Positions 54,693 through 63,291 are shown, numbered from the stretch's first letter. The stretch: DNA of 64,000 nt from Variibacter gotjawalensis (GCF_002355335.1 NZ_AP014946.1:1813501-1877500); one strand, 5' to 3'. Numbers and translations are program-made. Notes: a model not told the origin generated them from the letters alone.

Positions 54693-55390
54693 ATGTAGCG
54701 GTCACGCTACCCGTAAGAGGCGGTGCGGTTCTGCGCATCCGCGATGCCGAATGCGTCGCGGACGTCGCCGGCATTCTTTATTGGCCGGAGCAGCGCCTGC
54801 TCGTCGTCTCCGATCTGCATCTCGAGAAAGGCTCCGCCTTCGCGACACGCGGCCAACTCGTCCCGCCGTACGACACGACTGACACGCTTCGCCGCCTCGG
54901 CGCCGTCGTCGCGCGCTACGCTCCGCAAGTCGTCGTCTCGCTCGGCGACAACTTCCATGATCGCACCGGAGCAGGGCGCCTCGCCGAGGAGAACCGCGCG
55001 ATGCTCGCCGACATGCAGCGCGGCCGCGACTTCATCTGGATCACCGGCAATCACGATCCGGAGCCGCTGACCAATCTCGGCGGGCTCTCGGCGGATTCGT
55101 TCGAAGTCGGCGGCGTTACTTTCCGCCACATCGCCGCGAAGAAGAACGCGGTCGGCGAAGTCAGCGGGCACTTGCATCCGGTCGCGATCGTTGCGGGCCG
55201 CGGCCGCTCGATGCGCCGCCGGTGTTTCGCGGGCGACGGCAATCGACTCGTGATGCCGGCTTTTGGCGCTTACGCGGGCGGCCTCTCGATCCGCGACCGT
55301 GCGTTTGCGTCGATCTTCGATCGCGCCTTCATGGCGCATGTGCTCGGCGAGGAGCGCGTTTACGCGATCGGCTCGGCGAACTGCCTCTAA
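54689..55390 (+). CDS. pdeM: Ligase-associated DNA damage response endonuclease PdeM
   Basis: 233 aa metallophosphoesterase. Metal-binding motifs are SDLHLEKG (41-48), LGDNFHD (85-91), TGNHDP (119-124) and SGHLHP (159-164), typical of binuclear manganese enzymes such as PdeM. It is the last gene of the plus-strand half of the cluster and shares a 4-base overlap with the helicase. Function: phosphodiesterase/endonuclease in DNA repair, from family knowledge. Confidence 0.93.
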   Translation: MNVAVTLPVRGGAVLRIRDAECVADVAGILYWPEQRLLVVSDLHLEKGSAFATRGQLVPPYDTTDTLRRLGAVVARYAPQVVVSLGDNFHDRTGAGRLAEENRAMLADMQRGRDFIWITGNHDPEPLTNLGGLSADSFEVGGVTFRHIAAKKNAVGEVSGHLHPVAIVAGRGRSMRRRCFAGDGNRLVMPAFGAYAGGLSIRDRAFASIFDRAFMAHVLGEERVYAIGSANCL

Positions 55391-55393
55391 GGC

Positions 55394-56668
55394 TCACCCC
55401 GGAATACGCACCATCAGCGTCTCGTAGCCGTTGACGAAGTTTGAAAGCGTGCGCGTCGGCTCGTCGACGACTTCGATCTTCGGATAGCGCTTCAAGAGTT
55501 CTTCCCACGCGATCTTCAGCTGCAGCTCGGCGAGCCGAAGGCCGAGGCAGCGGTGAATACCGAAGCCGAACGAGATGTGATTGCGGGCATTCGGCCGATC
55601 GACCATGAACGCGTCCGCGTCCGCGAACATCTCGTCGTCGCGATTGCCCGAGATGTACCACATGACGACGCGGTCGCCTTTTTTGATCTGCTTCCCGCCG
55701 ACTTCCGCGTCTGCTAGCGCGGTGCGGCGCATGTGGGCGAGCGGCGTCTGCCAGCGCACAACTTCCGACACGAAATTCGGAATGAGCGAAGGGGTGTCGC
55801 GCAGCTTGCGATCCTGATCCGGAAATTGGCTGAGCGCATACGCGCTGCCGGAAAGCGAATTGCGCGTCGTATCGTTGCCGCCGACTATCAAAAGAATGAG
55901 ATTGCCGAGCAGGTTGTCATCGTCCATGTGCCGCGTCGCATCGCTGTGTGCCATCATGGAAAGAAGATCGTTGTGCATCGGCCTCTTCGCGCGCTCGTTC
56001 CAGAGCTCGCGGAAATACGCGCCGCACTCCTGCAGCTCGGCTTCACGCGCGGCTTCCGACGCGATAATTTCGCGATTGCCCGGCGCGGCGGTCGCGACAT
56101 TCGACCAGCGCGTCAGCTTGCGCCGCTCCTCGAACGGAAAATCGAACAGTGTCGCCAGCATCTGCGTCGTCAATTCGACCGAGACGAGATCGACCCAATT
56201 GAACGTCTCGTTGCGCGGCAGGTCATCGAGAATCTTGCACGCGCGCTCGCGGATCTGTTGCGCGAGTTGATCGAGGTTCTGCGGCCGGAACATAGGCTGC
56301 ACGGTCTTGCGCTGATCGGCATGTCGCGGCTGATCCATCGCGATGAAGCTGTCGCGGCGATAGATCGGCTTCACGTCCTGAATGCCGATGCCGCCGTAGT
56401 CGATCGAAGACGAGAAGACGCCGTGATTGGTGTCGACCGCCATGATGTCTTTGTATTTGGTCACCGACCAATACGCGCCGCCGCGGCTTTCCGGGCAATA
56501 GTGCACCGGCGCTTCCGCGCGCAAGCGTTCGAAATAGATGCGCGCTGTGCCGTCGCGAAAATACTCCGGCCGGCTGACGTCGATTGTCTCGATCGGAATT
56601 GAATAAGCGCGCTCGCGCGCTTCGTTCACGACCGCCTGCGCGGACACCTGCCTCAGCGTAACGTTCAT
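55394..56668 (-). CDS. Cytochrome P450 monooxygenase
   Basis: 424 aa from the ATG at 56668; a frame open for 98 more codons crosses the rnpB terminator and is rejected. The haem-thiolate motif FGFGIHRCLG gives Cys374; the I-helix motif GGNDTTRNS and the ExxR region are present. A soluble class I P450. The sequence looks like the alkane/terpene/steroid oxidising groups, but the substrate cannot be told. No ferredoxin or reductase gene is adjacent; redox partners must be elsewhere. It converges on pdeM with three bases between. Confidence 0.94.
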   Translation of the reverse strand: MNVTLRQVSAQAVVNEARERAYSIPIETIDVSRPEYFRDGTARIYFERLRAEAPVHYCPESRGGAYWSVTKYKDIMAVDTNHGVFSSSIDYGGIGIQDVKPIYRRDSFIAMDQPRHADQRKTVQPMFRPQNLDQLAQQIRERACKILDDLPRNETFNWVDLVSVELTTQMLATLFDFPFEERRKLTRWSNVATAAPGNREIIASEAAREAELQECGAYFRELWNERAKRPMHNDLLSMMAHSDATRHMDDDNLLGNLILLIVGGNDTTRNSLSGSAYALSQFPDQDRKLRDTPSLIPNFVSEVVRWQTPLAHMRRTALADAEVGGKQIKKGDRVVMWYISGNRDDEMFADADAFMVDRPNARNHISFGFGIHRCLGLRLAELQLKIAWEELLKRYPKIEVVDEPTRTLSNFVNGYETLMVRIPG

Positions 56669-56819
56669 ATTATTGTTTCCGAGGTTCGCGTTTCCGAAGC
56701 CGCTCGTTTCTTGCGAACGATGCGTCACATTAGATCGAATACAAACGGGAAAAGCCGCTTTGGCAAGCCGATTCTGAGCGACGCTCAGATTGCTCAGAAG
56801 CTCAATCGAGAGTTCAAAA

Positions 56820-56856
56820 TGGTGAGGCGCCCCTGGGTCTCCCCGGGGGCGCCTCG
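56820..56856 (-). terminator. Rho-independent terminator of rnpB
   Basis: Stem GAGGCGCCCCTGGG (56824-56837) against CCCCGGGGGCGCCTC (56841-56855), nearly perfect, with a short loop. On the minus strand it is followed by ACCATTTTGAA, a weak U run. It lies just after the 3' end of the RNase P RNA. Confidence 0.75.
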
Positions 56857-56863
56857 TATCAAG

Positions 56864-57275
56864 CATCAGCCAGCCTGTAAGCCGGGTTCTGTAGGGCGGC
56901 GGGCGAACCCACCGCGTGACGGCCATTCCTCTGGGGCGCCGTTTGCACGGCGCCTCGGGCAACCTACCCGGGCGACTGGTCCGGACTGACCGAAGACTGC
57001 GGCTTTCACCGCCGAATTCTCGTCGCCCCTATTCGGTTTTGCTCCCGGTGGGGTTTACCTAGCCGGTCCCGTCGCCGGTCCCGCGGTGCGCTCTTACCGC
57101 ACCTTTTCACCCTTACCGCCCCACCCGAGGGGAGGGCGGCGGTTCGTTCTCTGTGGCACTGTCCCTGGGGTCACCCCCGCCGGACGTTATCCGGCACCGT
57201 TTGTCCCTGGAGCCCGGACTTTCCTCCCCGGCAGCCTTTCGACTTTGCCGGCGCGGCCGTCCAGCCAACTGACAC
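56864..57275 (-). ncRNA. rnpB: RNase P RNA (catalytic subunit)
   Basis: On the minus strand the 5' part contains GAGGAAAGTCCGGGCTCC and the 3' part ends ACAGAACCCGGCTTACAGGCTG (in parts: ACAGAACCCGGCTTAC), the two universal conserved ends of bacterial type A RNase P RNA that pair as P4. Length about 410 bases fits alphaproteobacteria. It processes the 5' ends of tRNA precursors together with RnpA (not in the window). Ends are approximate. Open reading frames across it are spurious. Confidence 0.95.
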
Positions 57276-57317
57276 GCGTAATGCAATGCGGGCGCAGCAG
57301 CGTTACGTCAAGCGTTC

Positions 57318-57689
57318 TTAGGTTGTTTGGCTGCGCAGAACGGCTTTCGCCGTCGCACGGTTAAGCGCCATCGGGATATCGTAAACGATTGCGAGCCGCG
57401 TCAGCGCTTTGACGTCGACATCGTGCGGCAGCGCCGACAGCGGATCAACGAAGAAGATCAGCGCATCGATTGCGCCTTCCGAGATCAGCGCACCGATCTG
57501 TTGGTCGCCGCCGAGCGGGCCGCTCTTGAGGCGGCGGATTGAAAGCTCCGGACAAGCGTCGAGGATCATTTGGCCGGTCGTGCCGGTCGCCACGATATGG
57601 CACGTCTTGAGAAACGCGACGTGCTCGCGCGCGAACGCGACCATGTCGTCCTTCTTCTCGTCGTGAGCGATGAGTGCGAGGCGAAGCAC
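57318..57689 (-). CDS. mgsA: Methylglyoxal synthase
   Basis: 123 aa, GTG start. MgsA converts dihydroxyacetone phosphate to methylglyoxal and phosphate. Family motifs: [17 protein letters not shown] type start (here [15 protein letters not shown]), ATGTTGQMI, and [14 protein letters not shown], where Asp of GGDQQ is the catalytic base. The reading is three bases from the preceding transglycosylase gene, which lies upstream on the same strand. Confidence 0.95.
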   Translation of the reverse strand: MLRLALIAHDEKKDDMVAFAREHVAFLKTCHIVATGTTGQMILDACPELSIRRLKSGPLGGDQQIGALISEGAIDALIFFVDPLSALPHDVDVKALTRLAIVYDIPMALNRATAKAVLRSQTT

Positions 57690-57692
57690 GCC

Positions 57693-58655
57693 TCAGTAGC
57701 CGCGCAGCTCGCCGGGCTTCGAACCGACGGCGGCGACGCGGTTGGTACCTTGCTTGCCGAGCAGGCGCTGCACCTTCGCGCAATAGACGACGGCGTCTGC
57801 CGACATCGATTTTGCGTAGTGGCCGCCTTGATAGCGCATGATCGTGCCGCAGATGTCGCCGCGCGCCATTTTGTGTGCGCGCCCGAGATACTTCATGCCG
57901 AATTCGAGGTTGGTCGCCGGATCGTACAGCTGCTGCATCGTGCCGGAGAAACCGACACCGCGCGCCGTCTGATGCTTGATCTGCATGAGGCCGATCGTCG
58001 AGGCGCGGCCCGTCACGTTCGGATTGTAATTCGACTCCACGGCGACAACTGCATGCGCGAGTTGTAGCGGCACGCCATGCTTCTTCGCCTTCTCGGCGAT
58101 CAGGTCGGCAAGATCGCCTGGCACCGGCCGCGGGCGAAATTTGCTGGCGATGTAGTAGGCCTGTTTCACCGAGACATCGCGGAAGATCGGGCCGCTCGAC
58201 GACATCTGCGGCATCTCGACAGATTCGACCGCGTCGCTGGTGCTGCTCTTCGCGAACATGTTGCGCGGCGCGTTGCGTGCGGCACGCGGCTTCTCGAGTT
58301 TTTCCGGCGTCTCGCGCACGCCCGTTAGACGCGGCGCCCACAGATTGAATGGCGATTTGCCGTCTTCACCGGCGTAAGCCGAAACAAGACCGGCGGGCGC
58401 GCGCGGCGCGCTCTTGGCGTCGGCCGGCGGATTGATCTTCACGCCGCGGAAAATTTCTTCGGCGTCGGGACGCGGTGAAGATATGAAACCTGGCTGCGAG
58501 GAAAGTGCGACCGGATCGGTGTCGGCGAGGTCGAGCGCGGCGAAGCGTTCGTTGAAGCTTTGTGCGGACGCGGCACTAGCCATCGCGAGCGAAAGTACGC
58601 TCACTAGCGTCAGCCGTAGCTGTTGCGCCGCTCGCAGCCCCAAAACTACCCCCAT
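57693..58655 (-). CDS. Lytic transglycosylase (SLT domain), secreted
   Basis: 320 aa. Signal peptide about 1-31 (ends ASAQ). A ~130-residue low-complexity region leads to an SLT domain: HAVVAVESNYNPNVTGRASTIGLMQIKHQTARGVGF, with Glu in VVAVES as the acid catalyst, and GTIMRYQGGHYAKSM. It cuts peptidoglycan glycan strands in the periplasm. Together with the amidase upstream and the MltB-type enzyme at 20.7 kb the window has three wall hydrolases. Confidence 0.92.
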   Translation of the reverse strand: MGVVLGLRAAQQLRLTLVSVLSLAMASAASAQSFNERFAALDLADTDPVALSSQPGFISSPRPDAEEIFRGVKINPPADAKSAPRAPAGLVSAYAGEDGKSPFNLWAPRLTGVRETPEKLEKPRAARNAPRNMFAKSSTSDAVESVEMPQMSSSGPIFRDVSVKQAYYIASKFRPRPVPGDLADLIAEKAKKHGVPLQLAHAVVAVESNYNPNVTGRASTIGLMQIKHQTARGVGFSGTMQQLYDPATNLEFGMKYLGRAHKMARGDICGTIMRYQGGHYAKSMSADAVVYCAKVQRLLGKQGTNRVAAVGSKPGELRGY

Positions 58656-58779
58656 GCCTTCTGCCTCGAAGGTCGTCGTTTTCGATTAGGGCCAGACTTG
58701 GGCAAAACGGTGGCGGCTGCCTAAGTTGTTACAAATGTGTGTACTTTTGGGATTCTGCCTTAACCATAATGCTGGTGGG

Positions 58780-59538
58780 TCAGCGCTTTAGAGCCGCCAG
58801 AAGTTGATCCAGCGTGGTGCGCGTCGATGCATCCGCAATGCCGTCGACCCGTTCGGGCCGGAAATGCCTCTGAAAAGCGGTGATAACTTTTTCCGTCATC
58901 GGGTCGTAGGTGCCGCTCGCCTCGAACGCGTAGCCGTAGTCGCGAAGCTTCCGCTGCATCGCTTCGACATCGCGTCCGGTATCGCCCGGGGAGAGCCCGC
59001 TGGTCGCCGGGGTCAATGGCGCGGGCTTCACCCAGTGGCCGATGCCGGCGGCGTGCAACGTGCCCCACGGGAAACGCTCGCCCGGATCCTCCTTGCGCAG
59101 CGGCGCGACGTCCGAATGCGCGAGCACGCGCTCCGGCTTGATCGCGTGGCGCCCGAGAATGTCGGAGCAGAGCGCGACGACTGCATCGATCTGCCGCGCG
59201 GGAAAATCGCGATAGCCGTGATCGTGACCCGGATTGACGATCTCGATGCCGATCGAATGCGAGTTGATGTCGCGCTGGCGTCCCCACGCGGCGGCACCTG
59301 CATGCCAGGCACGGCGCATCTCCGGCACCATCTGCACGATCTCACCGTCTTCGTGAATGAGATAATGCGCGGACACTTCCGCAGCCGGATCGCGTAGCCG
59401 TTGCAGCGCGGCCTCGGCGCTTCGCATGCCGGTGTAGTGCAGCAACAGCATATCCGGCGGAATGCCGTCGCGCCGCGTGCCGTGATTAGGCGAGGGCGTA
59501 ACGGTGACCTTGATGCGCGCATCGGGCGGGAAACTCAT
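58780..59538 (-). CDS. N-acetylmuramoyl-L-alanine amidase (AmiD/AmpD family)
   Basis: 252 aa from the ATG at 59538. The amidase_2 fold has LLLHYTG (first zinc His), ISAHYLI-type ... VSAHYLIHEDG, and LAHSDVAPLRKEDPGERFPW (second His and catalytic region). The C-terminal ~60 residues are a PG_binding_1 domain (VEAMQRKLRDYGYAFEASGTYDPMTEKVITAFQRHF). No signal peptide is clear, so it may act in the cytoplasm on recycled muropeptides like AmpD. It cuts the amide between MurNAc and the stem peptide. Confidence 0.92.
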   Translation of the reverse strand: MSFPPDARIKVTVTPSPNHGTRRDGIPPDMLLLHYTGMRSAEAALQRLRDPAAEVSAHYLIHEDGEIVQMVPEMRRAWHAGAAAWGRQRDINSHSIGIEIVNPGHDHGYRDFPARQIDAVVALCSDILGRHAIKPERVLAHSDVAPLRKEDPGERFPWGTLHAAGIGHWVKPAPLTPATSGLSPGDTGRDVEAMQRKLRDYGYAFEASGTYDPMTEKVITAFQRHFRPERVDGIADASTRTTLDQLLAALKR

Positions 59539-59571
59539 CGCGCTATGTAGCAAGTGCTTTCGAATCCGCAC

Positions 59572-59607
59572 AAGCAAAGGGCCACGGAACCCTAAGCTCC
59601 GTGACCC
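59572..59607 (-). terminator. Rho-independent terminator of the PRC-barrel gene
   Basis: GGGCCACGGA (59579-59588) pairs with TCCGTGACCC (59598-59607) with one G-T pair; on the minus strand it is followed by TTTGCTTG. It ends the PRC-barrel gene transcript before the amidase start. Confidence 0.7.
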
Positions 59608-59657
59608 GCTTGCTCCCCTCGGCAAATTCCACACGCCGAGAGTTGTCTCGTTTGTCG

Positions 59658-60233
59658 TTACTGAGGACGCGCGCCAGAGCCACCGCCCATCGCGCCACCG
59701 CCACCCGGTGCTGTCGTCGAACGTGCCGGAGCCGGCGCCTTATAGCGCTCGAAGGCCGGAGCGTTCTGCAACTGCTCCTTCGTCATGGCGATCTTCAGCT
59801 TTACGTCGTTCGGATCGTTCGACGCTGCTGCCGACGGAGCGGCTGTCGAAGACGAAGCGCCCGTGTTGGCGTCGCTCGTAGAAGCCGGGACGACCTCGAA
59901 TGCCGTCATCGGAAGTGCGACGTCCTTCTGGCCGATGCCGAGGAAGCCACCGACGCCGACAACCACGGCTTCGATCTTACCGTCCTTACCAAACACGAGA
60001 TCGTTCACGTCGCCGACCTTCTTGTTATCCGGGCCGAGCACGTCGGTGCCGGAGAACTTGGTGGCGAGCCACTGATCAGGCTTCTGAGCAGCGACGAACT
60101 TCGATGCATCGACGGGCGCAGCCTGTGCCTTCTCCGCAGCCGGCGGAGCCGACGACGGTGCTGACGTCTGTGCGAACGCGCCCGAGATCATCAGGCCGCT
60201 AATGGCAGTTGCAGTCACAAATTGCTTGAGCAT
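59658..60233 (-). CDS. PRC-barrel domain protein, secreted
   Basis: 191 aa from the ATG at 60233 with GGAGG six bases upstream. Signal peptide about 1-22 (MLKQFVTATAISGLMISGAFAQ). An Ala/Pro-rich linker leads to a PRC-barrel (KFSGTDVLGPDNKKVGDVNDLVFGKDGKIEAVVVGVGGFLGIGQKDVALPMTAFEVV). The last ~50 residues are Ser/Ala/Gly-rich. PRC-barrel proteins of this type are abundant in rhizobia and of unclear function. A terminator follows. Confidence 0.9.
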   Translation of the reverse strand: MLKQFVTATAISGLMISGAFAQTSAPSSAPPAAEKAQAAPVDASKFVAAQKPDQWLATKFSGTDVLGPDNKKVGDVNDLVFGKDGKIEAVVVGVGGFLGIGQKDVALPMTAFEVVPASTSDANTGASSSTAAPSAAASNDPNDVKLKIAMTKEQLQNAPAFERYKAPAPARSTTAPGGGGAMGGGSGARPQ

Positions 60234-60640
60234 GAAATGCCTCCATTGCTTTGGGGGACTTGGCGAAACTGTGGGGCTATCCCTTCTCGCCCCTCGCTCA
60301 AACAACCTGCGTTAACGACGTGTGTTCCGAAAACAACCCGGCTTTGCGCGTGGAAAATTTTCGGAACCTGATGCCGAAATGCTGATTGATTTTGGGCGCG
60401 TGATTTGTGCTGTGCAGCAAGCTCGGTTTGTTCTCAACAACACTCCGCTCACCCCGCTGTCATCGCGCAATCCGCGGCTTGCACGGCAAGCAAGGCTATC
60501 CGGAATCCAGATCCCTGCGCTCGTTTCATCCCTCGCTCGCTTCCATATCGCTCTACTGGGATACGTGGGTCCCGGCTCGCGCGATCGGTCGCTCACGCGA
60601 CGCGCTCGCCTGGCCGGGATGCCGGCCTCTGGGTGGGTCT
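60234..60640. other. Non-coding region upstream of the PRC-barrel gene
   Basis: About 400 bases with no supportable gene; its frames are Arg/Ser/Pro-rich and compositionally random. The promoter of the PRC-barrel gene must be near its left end. Around 60478-60640 runs of GGCC/CCGG and tandem-like segments resemble a degenerate palindromic repeat, but I could not define arms. Confidence 0.4.
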
Positions 60641-61062
60641 TGCATTGTCATCTCAAAGTTCACGCAGCCGAAATCACTCTCGCGAGCGGTGACGCCGCGA
60701 GGTTTGGGAGAAACTCCTCTCGGACAATGAGGGGAGCGGAGCGCCGGCGGGCGCTAGGGGTGGAGGCCGTATCCGGGGATACGGCAGCGTCCCATTGACG
60801 GAGGAACGCACGCCAACCGGCGCTCCGCACGGCTCTCCACGCGACCGGCGGCATACGCAACGCCGACGCGCTTGCGGTGGGTATTGCCCAAAGCCCGAGA
60901 CCATGCGGATTTCCGTCCCGCACAGCCATCGAGCGCCTGGTCTTAGTGCCAGGCGGCCCATGTCTCCCAACCGCCCGGGACCGGGTTACAAGCCCAGCCG
61001 CAGGTGCCGTCCACCGGCTATCTAATGGTCTGTCTCCGGAAGACATCCCCTCGCGCCGGCGT
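60640..61062. other. Structured non-coding element, possible RNA
   Basis: No gene. It has a perfect hairpin GCCGTATCC-GG-GGATACGGC (60766-60785), an 8-base-loop hairpin with arms CGCCTGG and CCAGGCG near 60935-60957, and GTCT-CCGGA-AGAC near 61029-61042. Together these make a GC-rich, foldable block of about 420 bases. Frames across it (Arg/Ser/Pro-rich) do not look like proteins. Similar blocks are, to my recollection, conserved in bradyrhizobial intergenic DNA. Strand and function unknown. Confidence 0.45.
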
Positions 61063-61136
61063 GGGGTTGATATGAGTGATATAGGAATTTATGTCAAGGA
61101 ATATTTTCTGATGTCTTGGGCCACAATCTCTGCGCT

Positions 61137-61261
61137 GGTCATTCCGGGTCGCGATCCGCGAAGCGGCGCGAGCCCGGAATCCATAATCCCTGGCTTACGA
61201 TCATCGTCCCGGGATTATGGATCCCGAACAGCCGCCAAAAGGGGCGGCTTCCGGGATGACC
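61137..61261. repeat. Palindromic intergenic repeat, family B (copy 2)
   Basis: GGTCATTCCGGG opens and CCGGGATGACC closes the element; inner arms GGAATCCATAATCC and GGGATTATGGATCCC (61175-61225) are nearly complementary. It matches copy 1 at 29852-29984 in order and sequence, with different central bases. It stands in the long non-coding stretch before mraZ. Confidence 0.8.
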
Positions 61262-61361
61262 AAGGTCCGGGCGGACGATACCCCGGCTGAACCGGGGGGC
61301 AGGGCCATGACGGAGCGTGTAGGGATGTTCGATGGCCTCTCTGCTGCCGAGCGATCAGCCC

Positions 61362-61474
61362 GTAGCCCGGATGAGCGAGGCGAAGCCGAGGCGATATCCG
61401 GGAGCGGCGCTCAAGCACGAATGAGAGTCCCGGATGTCGCTCGCGCGCGATGCGTGGGAGCTCATCCGGGCTAC
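61362..61474. repeat. Palindromic intergenic repeat, family A (copy 2)
   Basis: GTAGCCCGGATGAGC (61362-61376) and GCTCATCCGGGCTAC (61460-61474) form perfect 15-base arms around about 83 bases that hold further CCGG palindromes. The arms match the copy at 28961-29035. It is about 260 bases before mraZ. Confidence 0.8.
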
Positions 61475-61621
61475 ATCGTGCCCGACAGCTAGGGGTGCAG
61501 CCCATAACACACGAAACCCGCTTCCTAACCCCCCGTCCGAAACCATTCTTTAAGTTTATAACGCGTTAATGCGAGCCGGACTTCCACGAGTCGGTTTGCA
61601 GTGAATCGCGGCCGCCTCAAA

Positions 61622-61662
61622 TTGACGGCGCCGCGTATCCCATGTTATCCCATGATCTCCCA
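61622..61662 (+). promoter_or_regulatory. mraZ promoter with three MraZ-box repeats
   Basis: TCCCA occurs at 61638-61642, 61648-61652 and 61658-61662, exactly 10 bases apart; on the minus strand these are TGGGA repeats, the pattern bound by MraZ itself. A -35 like TTGACG (61622-61627) and a -10 like TTATCC (61645-61650), 17 bases apart, overlap the repeats, which fits autorepression of the division/cell-wall operon. The mraZ ATG is 65 bases downstream. Confidence 0.75.
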
Positions 61663-61726
61663 TACAGAGTGGTTTGCGACCACGTAGCCGCTGGGCTGCG
61701 ACCGCTGGCCGAGGGGGTGGGCTCGC

Positions 61727-62203
61727 ATGGACCGCTTCGTGTCCAACTACACGCTGCGCCTGGATGCCAAGGGTCGTGTTTCGATCCCGGCACCGTTTCG
61801 CGCCGTGCTGGCTCGCGATGGGTTCGAGGGAATCTACTGCTATCCGTCGCTCGACCAGCCCGCCGTGGATGCGGGTGGCAACGCCTTGCTGGCCGGCATC
61901 AAGACTTTGGTCGACAGCTTTCCGGATTATTCGGACGAGCGGGACGAGCTGCAGCTCGCGCTCTACGGCACCTCGGAGACGCTGAAGGTGGACGCCGAGG
62001 GCAGGGTGAGCCTGACCGAGAATCTCAAAGCACATGCCGGGATCACGAACGAAGTGTCGTTCGTGGGGCTCGGCGACAAATTCCAGATCTGGGAACCGTC
62101 TCGCTTCCGTACGCAACTTGCGGGAGCCACCGACAAGGTGCGCGCGATAAAGCGGGCGCGGTCTCAGCGTACGGCGCAAGGGGCGCAAGGAGCACGGGAA
62201 TGA
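61727..62203 (+). CDS. mraZ: Transcriptional regulator MraZ
   Basis: 158 aa. Two SpoVT/AbrB-type DNA-binding repeats are visible: RLDAKGRVSIPAPFR (11-25) and KVDAEGRVSLTENLK (87-101). MraZ forms a ring that binds the repeats upstream and represses the division and cell-wall operon. GAGGG about 12 bases before the ATG. The C-terminal ~30 residues are basic and Gln/Ala-rich. Its stop overlaps the rsmH start by three bases (ATGA). Confidence 0.95.
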   Translation: MDRFVSNYTLRLDAKGRVSIPAPFRAVLARDGFEGIYCYPSLDQPAVDAGGNALLAGIKTLVDSFPDYSDERDELQLALYGTSETLKVDAEGRVSLTENLKAHAGITNEVSFVGLGDKFQIWEPSRFRTQLAGATDKVRAIKRARSQRTAQGAQGARE

Positions 62204-63237
62204 CGCGGGGTCGCGGCGCCGGCTCGTCCGGTGCCGATGGCGGACTGACCCCCCACATTCCCGTGCTCGCACGCCAAGTCCTTCATTATCTCAATCCCCG
62301 CGACGGCGCGATCTATGTCGACGGCACCTTCGGCGCCGGCGGCCACACGCGTCTGATCCTCGAAGCTGCGAACTGCCGCGTCATCGGCATCGATCGCGAC
62401 GAGACCGCGCTCGCGCTCGGCGCGGCGCTGAAGGATGAATTCGGTGACCGCCTGTCGTTGCATCGTGCGCGTTTCTCCGAACTCGAGAGCGTGATCGCGG
62501 AAGCCGGCGTCGAACGCGTCGACGGTGTGCTGATCGATCTCGGCGTCTCGTCGATGCAGCTCGATCAACCGGAACGCGGTTTTTCGTTCCGCGCCGACGG
62601 ACCGCTCGATATGCGCATGGGACGCGAAGGCGTCAGCGCCGCCGATATTGTGGCGCAGGCTTCCGAACGCGATCTCTCGCACATCATCGCCACGCTCGGT
62701 GAAGAGCGTTTCGCACGTCCGATCGCGCGGAATATCGTCAAGGCGCGCGGCGAAGCGCCGATCGAAACGACGCGCGCGCTGGTCGACATTATCGGCCGCG
62801 TGCTGCAGCAGCGCCCCGGCGAAATCCACCCGGCGACGCGCACGTTCCAGGCGCTGCGCATGCTGGTCAACGAAGAGCTGAACGAGGTTGCCGACGCGCT
62901 GGTCGCGGCGGAGCGCGTGCTCGCGCCGGGCGGCAAGCTTGCGATGATTTCGTTTCACTCGCTCGAAGATCGCGTCGTCAAACGCTTTATCGCAGCGCGC
63001 GCCAAGGCTGCGGCCGTGTCGCGTCATATGCCGCTCGCAGCGAGCGCACCGCCTAGCTTCGCGGACGCGACGAAAGCAATCGTCGCCGACGACGAAGAGA
63101 TCGCGATGAACCCGCGCTCGCGTTCCGCCAAACTCCGCGTTGCAACGCGCACCGAAGCGCCGGTCTCCGATGCGCCGGTGGATGCGATGCCGCGACTTCC
63201 GTCACTCACTGAAATCCTGAAAGGCCGCGGAGCATGA
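62200..63237 (+). CDS. rsmH: 16S rRNA (cytosine(1402)-N4)-methyltransferase RsmH
   Basis: 345 aa from the ATG that overlaps the mraZ stop; the frame is open far upstream but this start gives TPHIPVLARQVLHYL, the family opening. The SAM loop DGTFGAGGHT (41-50), GVLIDLGVSSMQLDQPERGFSF and FHSLEDRVVKRF are characteristic. It methylates C1402 in the ribosomal P site. The last codons (Gly-Arg-Gly-Ala-stop) and the stop itself lie at the edge of, or inside, a palindromic repeat. Confidence 0.96.
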   Translation: MTRGRGAGSSGADGGLTPHIPVLARQVLHYLNPRDGAIYVDGTFGAGGHTRLILEAANCRVIGIDRDETALALGAALKDEFGDRLSLHRARFSELESVIAEAGVERVDGVLIDLGVSSMQLDQPERGFSFRADGPLDMRMGREGVSAADIVAQASERDLSHIIATLGEERFARPIARNIVKARGEAPIETTRALVDIIGRVLQQRPGEIHPATRTFQALRMLVNEELNEVADALVAAERVLAPGGKLAMISFHSLEDRVVKRFIAARAKAAAVSRHMPLAASAPPSFADATKAIVADDEEIAMNPRSRSAKLRVATRTEAPVSDAPVDAMPRLPSLTEILKGRGA

Positions 63238-63278
63238 TCCCGAAAAGTGGGAACCGGTTTTCGGATCAGATCATGCTC
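63230..63278. repeat. Palindromic intergenic repeat, family C, overlapping the rsmH stop
   Basis: GAGCATGATCCCGAAAAG ... TCGGATCAGATCATGCTC: outer arms GAGCATGATC/GATCATGCTC and inner CGAAAA/TTTTCG. This is the type of short repeat scattered through bradyrhizobial and other rhizobial genomes. The rsmH TGA (63235-63237) is part of its left arm. Confidence 0.85.
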
Positions 63279-63291
63279 AACCAAAAAACGG

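Noticed and set aside
56669-56962. 98-residue N-terminal extension of the P450
   Set aside because: It is translated from the rnpB terminator region and rnpB itself; the ATG at 56668 gives the usual P450 length.
60766-60785. Hairpin as a simple terminator
   Set aside because: No U-run on either side and no gene ending nearby; more likely part of a larger structured element.
60674-61046. Hypothetical proteins at 60.3-61.5 kb
   Set aside because: Overlapping frames on both strands, rich in Arg, Ser and Pro, within palindromic DNA; no start signals.
61642-62199. Longer N-terminus for rsmH in the same frame
   Set aside because: It would start inside the mraZ operator and run through mraZ in another frame; the ATG overlapping the mraZ stop gives the normal protein.
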